In this document: in pieces, positions 46,537-48,560 of the stretch
Numbering within the stretch: the stretch's first letter is position 1
Layout: each line of letters opens with the position of its first letter
Source of the DNA: Blastopirellula sp.
GTDB lineage: Bacteria; Planctomycetota; Planctomycetia; Pirellulales; Pirellulaceae
Assembly (NCBI GenBank): GCA_002733575.1
Contig: NVWB01000157.1
Span: forward strand, 1-48,560
Reading direction: 5' to 3'
Length of the DNA stretch: 48,560 nucleotides
Made by a program: the position numbers and the translations under genes
Notes under the pieces: model-generated
The model's database searches: none
Told to the model about the DNA's origin: nothing
Seen by the model: only the letters and a program-made list of their open reading frames with translations

Positions 46537-46866
46537 ATGAGCCAATTAAACTTAGCCGATCCAATTTTCTCCAGCTATGGCGACGATCCAGACATGGGCG
46601 AGCTAGTGGAGATGTTCGTAGAAGAGATGCCTGATCGAATCGAGGCCCTGTTAGAAGTTGCCCAAAGTAATGATTGGGAAAAGCTGAGAAGCCTGGCACA
46701 TCAGTTAAAAGGTGCCGGAGGAAGCTATGGTTTCGGCCAACTTACCCAACCCGCCGCATTGCTAGAGTCGGCTTGTCGAGAAAATGACACCGCAGATAAC
46801 ATCAGACAAACACTGACCGATCTGGTCTCAATCTGTCGTAGAACCCAAGCCGGGGCTCCTAGCTAA
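46537..46866 (+). CDS. Hpt-domain histidine phosphotransfer protein
   Basis: A 109-residue stand-alone Hpt protein that relays phosphate between a hybrid histidine kinase and a response regulator. The four-helix bundle is apparent, with LVEMFVEEMPDRIEALLEVA before the active site and LAHQLKGAGGSYGFGQLT, in which His55 is the phosphorylated residue. The rest (PAALLESACRENDTADNIRQ) forms the closing helices. AAAGGG precedes the ATG. No kinase or receiver gene is close by in this window, so its partners lie elsewhere. The motif is intact and the length is typical. Confidence 0.93.
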   Translation: MSQLNLADPIFSSYGDDPDMGELVEMFVEEMPDRIEALLEVAQSNDWEKLRSLAHQLKGAGGSYGFGQLTQPAALLESACRENDTADNIRQTLTDLVSICRRTQAGAPS

Positions 46867-47010
46867 GATCAAACTCCTAATTTATCACTCAGAAACACCT
46901 TCTCTAGATCGTTCGACTTGTTGACCAAGTTACGCCCCAAAACGTAGAATCGAGGTATTAGCCTAACTTTCGGCTATATAGTCTCTCTATTGCTTTTGGA
47001 ACGATTCAGC

Positions 47011-48267
47011 ATGCAAATTGATTTGAAATTTGGCCCTACCGATCATTTTTCACTTGATCTCTCGGATGAAAAAGTAAAAAACGACTTCATTTCTACCGCA
47101 AAACCGGCTGATTCGGTCCGTTTGGCCGTTACCAACAGTTTGCTATCGCCCGTCGATTTCCCAAAGCTTTCCGAAGCCACCGTCCCTGGCGATCATCTAT
47201 TAATCACGGTCGATCCTGAACTACCATCGCCAGTCGAGGCCATTCTTGGCTTTCTCGATTATGCCCAAAAGGACTCTCTTTCTGATCGCCAATTCACGTT
47301 TCTCGTGCCAAATACCTTTACAGACGACACCGTCCAAGCACTCGGCTTACCCGAATCTGCCCCGGATCTGGCGGTTAATATCGAAAAACACGACTGCGAA
47401 GACCGAGATCAACTCGTATTTCTCGGCACCACCAAAGAAAACCACACCGTTATGGTCAATCGACTCATTGGCGATGCCGATATGGTCATTCCACTGGTCT
47501 ACGCCCGAAATCGTGAAACCCTTGGCCATTTTGAAGCCGGCCAAGGCTTATTCCCCACATTCGCCGATAAAGATACCCAACTTCGATACGCAGGCCCCAC
47601 GGTGGTTGAGCAGCCGGTTCTGCATCGCCGCCGAAATGATGAAGCGGCCGAAGTCACGCGGATGATTGGCGTAATCTTCTCGATTCAATGTTTACCAGCG
47701 CCAGGGCACCAAATCAGCGAAGTCTTTTCTGGTGATCAATTCTCGCTGAATAAAAAGGTACAAGCCTATCAAGACGAACACTGGAAATTCCGCGCTGCCG
47801 CCAGAGTACCAGCGGTAGTACTAACTTTAGGCGATCAACCCGGTCAACAAACTTGGGACAACATCGCCAGGGCACTCGCCATGGCCTCACGATTAGTCGA
47901 AGACCATGGAGCCGTGATTGTTTGCACTTCACTCGATGATCGCCCCGGCGGTTCCATCGCCCGGCTAGCCGGCAATGATGATATGCACGAGCATTTTCAT
48001 CGTCTGCGAAAAGATCGAAACCGCGATTCGTTCGCCGCGTTGCAGTTGGCCCACAGTATTGATCAGGCCAAAGTCTATCTTCGCAGCAACCTGCCAGATT
48101 CACTCATCGAAGACCTCAACATGGTCCCAGTCGCCAACGAACACGAACTCGAACGTATCTGCGAATACTACGACAACTGCATCATCTTGCGAGACGCCCA
48201 ATTTGTCGACGCCGCCATCACAGGCGAATCGGTCACAGAAGTCACCGATATCGAATCGATGAAGTAA
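47011..48267 (+). CDS. Divergent DUF2088 (LarA N-terminal-like) protein
   Basis: A 418-residue cytoplasmic protein resembling nickel-pincer lactate racemase LarA. Alignment by eye: DHLLITVDPELPSPVEAILG takes the place of the N-terminal 'DDxTRP' region, NIEKHDCEDRDQLVFLGTTK matches the 'nHdxxdxxxlvxlGxT' segment, and VNRLIGDADMVIPLVYARNR, then ETLGHFEAGQGLFPTFAD, matches the region that in LarA reads like 'IxPHxxxGFSGGxKxxxPG'. Here the pincer lysine and one histidine appear to be replaced (AGQG and RNRE). It may therefore not bind the nickel-pincer nucleotide or may use other chemistry. The ATG at 47011 is chosen over a TTG at 46990. A palindromic repeat lies 29 bp after the stop codon. Confidence 0.75.
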   Translation: MQIDLKFGPTDHFSLDLSDEKVKNDFISTAKPADSVRLAVTNSLLSPVDFPKLSEATVPGDHLLITVDPELPSPVEAILGFLDYAQKDSLSDRQFTFLVPNTFTDDTVQALGLPESAPDLAVNIEKHDCEDRDQLVFLGTTKENHTVMVNRLIGDADMVIPLVYARNRETLGHFEAGQGLFPTFADKDTQLRYAGPTVVEQPVLHRRRNDEAAEVTRMIGVIFSIQCLPAPGHQISEVFSGDQFSLNKKVQAYQDEHWKFRAAARVPAVVLTLGDQPGQQTWDNIARALAMASRLVEDHGAVIVCTSLDDRPGGSIARLAGNDDMHEHFHRLRKDRNRDSFAALQLAHSIDQAKVYLRSNLPDSLIEDLNMVPVANEHELERICEYYDNCIILRDAQFVDAAITGESVTEVTDIESMK

Positions 48268-48295
48268 TCTATCAACACTAACAGGCTCCATTTTT

Positions 48296-48318
48296 CGTAG
48301 GTCAGGCTGTGCCTGACG
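48296..48318 (+). repeat. Palindromic repeat, family B (third copy)
   Basis: Identical over 23 bp to the left arm at 41105-41127, including the hairpin GTCAGGC-TGT-GCCTGAC. It lies just downstream of the DUF2088 gene. No facing partner is seen within the remaining 240 bp, so it is a single unit here. Confidence 0.85.
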
Positions 48319-48343
48319 GGCTGCATACAAGAACTTAACCGCA

Positions 48344-48552
48344 GGTCAAATTCCCCAGAAAACCCCTCTGCTGCGGTCGATTAGACCAGTGGTCAATTTT
48401 TGCAGACACCTTTCATCGATTGACCCGTTGTTGATCGAATTTTTGCGTTGTTGTAACTCCCTGTCTCAAACGACTTAGGGAAAGTGAAAATCGTGGGCCC
48501 ATCAGATTTGACCAAAATCAAATAACGGTCAAATATTTGACCGCAGTCAAAT
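48344..48552. promoter_or_regulatory. Cluster of GGTCAAAT-type sites with an 18-bp perfect palindrome
   Basis: CGGTCAAATATTTGACCG (48526-48543) is a perfect palindrome. Half-sites occur nearby: GGTCAAAT at 48344, GGTCAATT at 48391, TTGACCC near 48419, ATTTGACC at 48506 and AGTCAAAT at 48545. The spread over 200 bp fits a regulated promoter for a gene that starts beyond the window, although the true target cannot be seen. Confidence 0.5.
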
Positions 48553-48560
48553 CGACAATC

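Overview
The window reads as a chromosomal segment of a Planctomycetota bacterium of moderate-to-low GC. Evidence: a PSCyt1/DUF1549/DUF1553 gene followed by a Tat-exported DUF1501 gene (a planctomycete hallmark pair), a Tat-exported Gfo/Idh/MocA oxidoreductase, a DUF1598 protein, a giant secreted subtilase whose N-terminus carries the planctomycete ETLEVRDLMAADL (LEPR-XLL-like) sorting motif, sulfotransferases, and many short palindromic intergenic repeats. Genus cannot be fixed from sequence reading alone. No rRNA, tRNA, CRISPR array, transposase or phage gene was recognised.

Layout. 1-6.1 kb: a membrane-anchored coiled-coil protein, a small basic protein, then a minus-strand run of small two-helix membrane protein, cupin, NAD-dependent DNA ligase LigA and a family-2-like glycosyltransferase. 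6.1-14.7 kb: a surface-glycan block with a GT4-like glycosyltransferase, two tandem FkbM methyltransferases with zinc-ribbon-like N-termini, two sulfotransferases of different families and an MsbA-type ABC exporter; together they suggest a methylated, sulfated extracellular glycan. 15.0-19.9 kb: a 1625-residue secreted S8 protease with a P-domain and three copies of an unusual ~175-residue module. 20.0-27.2 kb: an inverted palindromic repeat pair, a C25 (gingipain-like) peptidase, and the DUF1549/DUF1553-DUF1501 pair. 27.2-35.9 kb: a second coiled-coil membrane protein, a Gfo/Idh/MocA oxidoreductase, a SlyD-like FKBP, a short UvrC lacking the C-terminal HhH region, and a divergent pair of phosphohexomutases. 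36.0-43.5 kb: a repeat mosaic, a three-gene run (short secretin-like protein, 34-residue membrane peptide, ICMT-like methyltransferase), rhamnulokinase, APS reductase with an Rrf2 regulator, a DUF1963 protein, and a ~900-bp segment bounded by near-identical inverted palindromes that holds a membrane-fusion-protein remnant. 43.5-48.6 kb: DUF1598 protein, a 38-cysteine repeat protein, an Hpt phosphotransfer protein, a divergent DUF2088 (LarA-like) protein, and a terminal intergenic region with a perfect 18-bp palindrome and related half-sites.

The most notable features are the number of distinct palindromic repeat families in 48 kb, the triple module of the subtilase, the cysteine-rich repeat protein with palindromes in its leader, the paired coiled-coil membrane proteins, and enzyme homologues that lack key family parts (UvrC, secretin, LarA). 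Family names come from motif recognition by eye; no database search was run.
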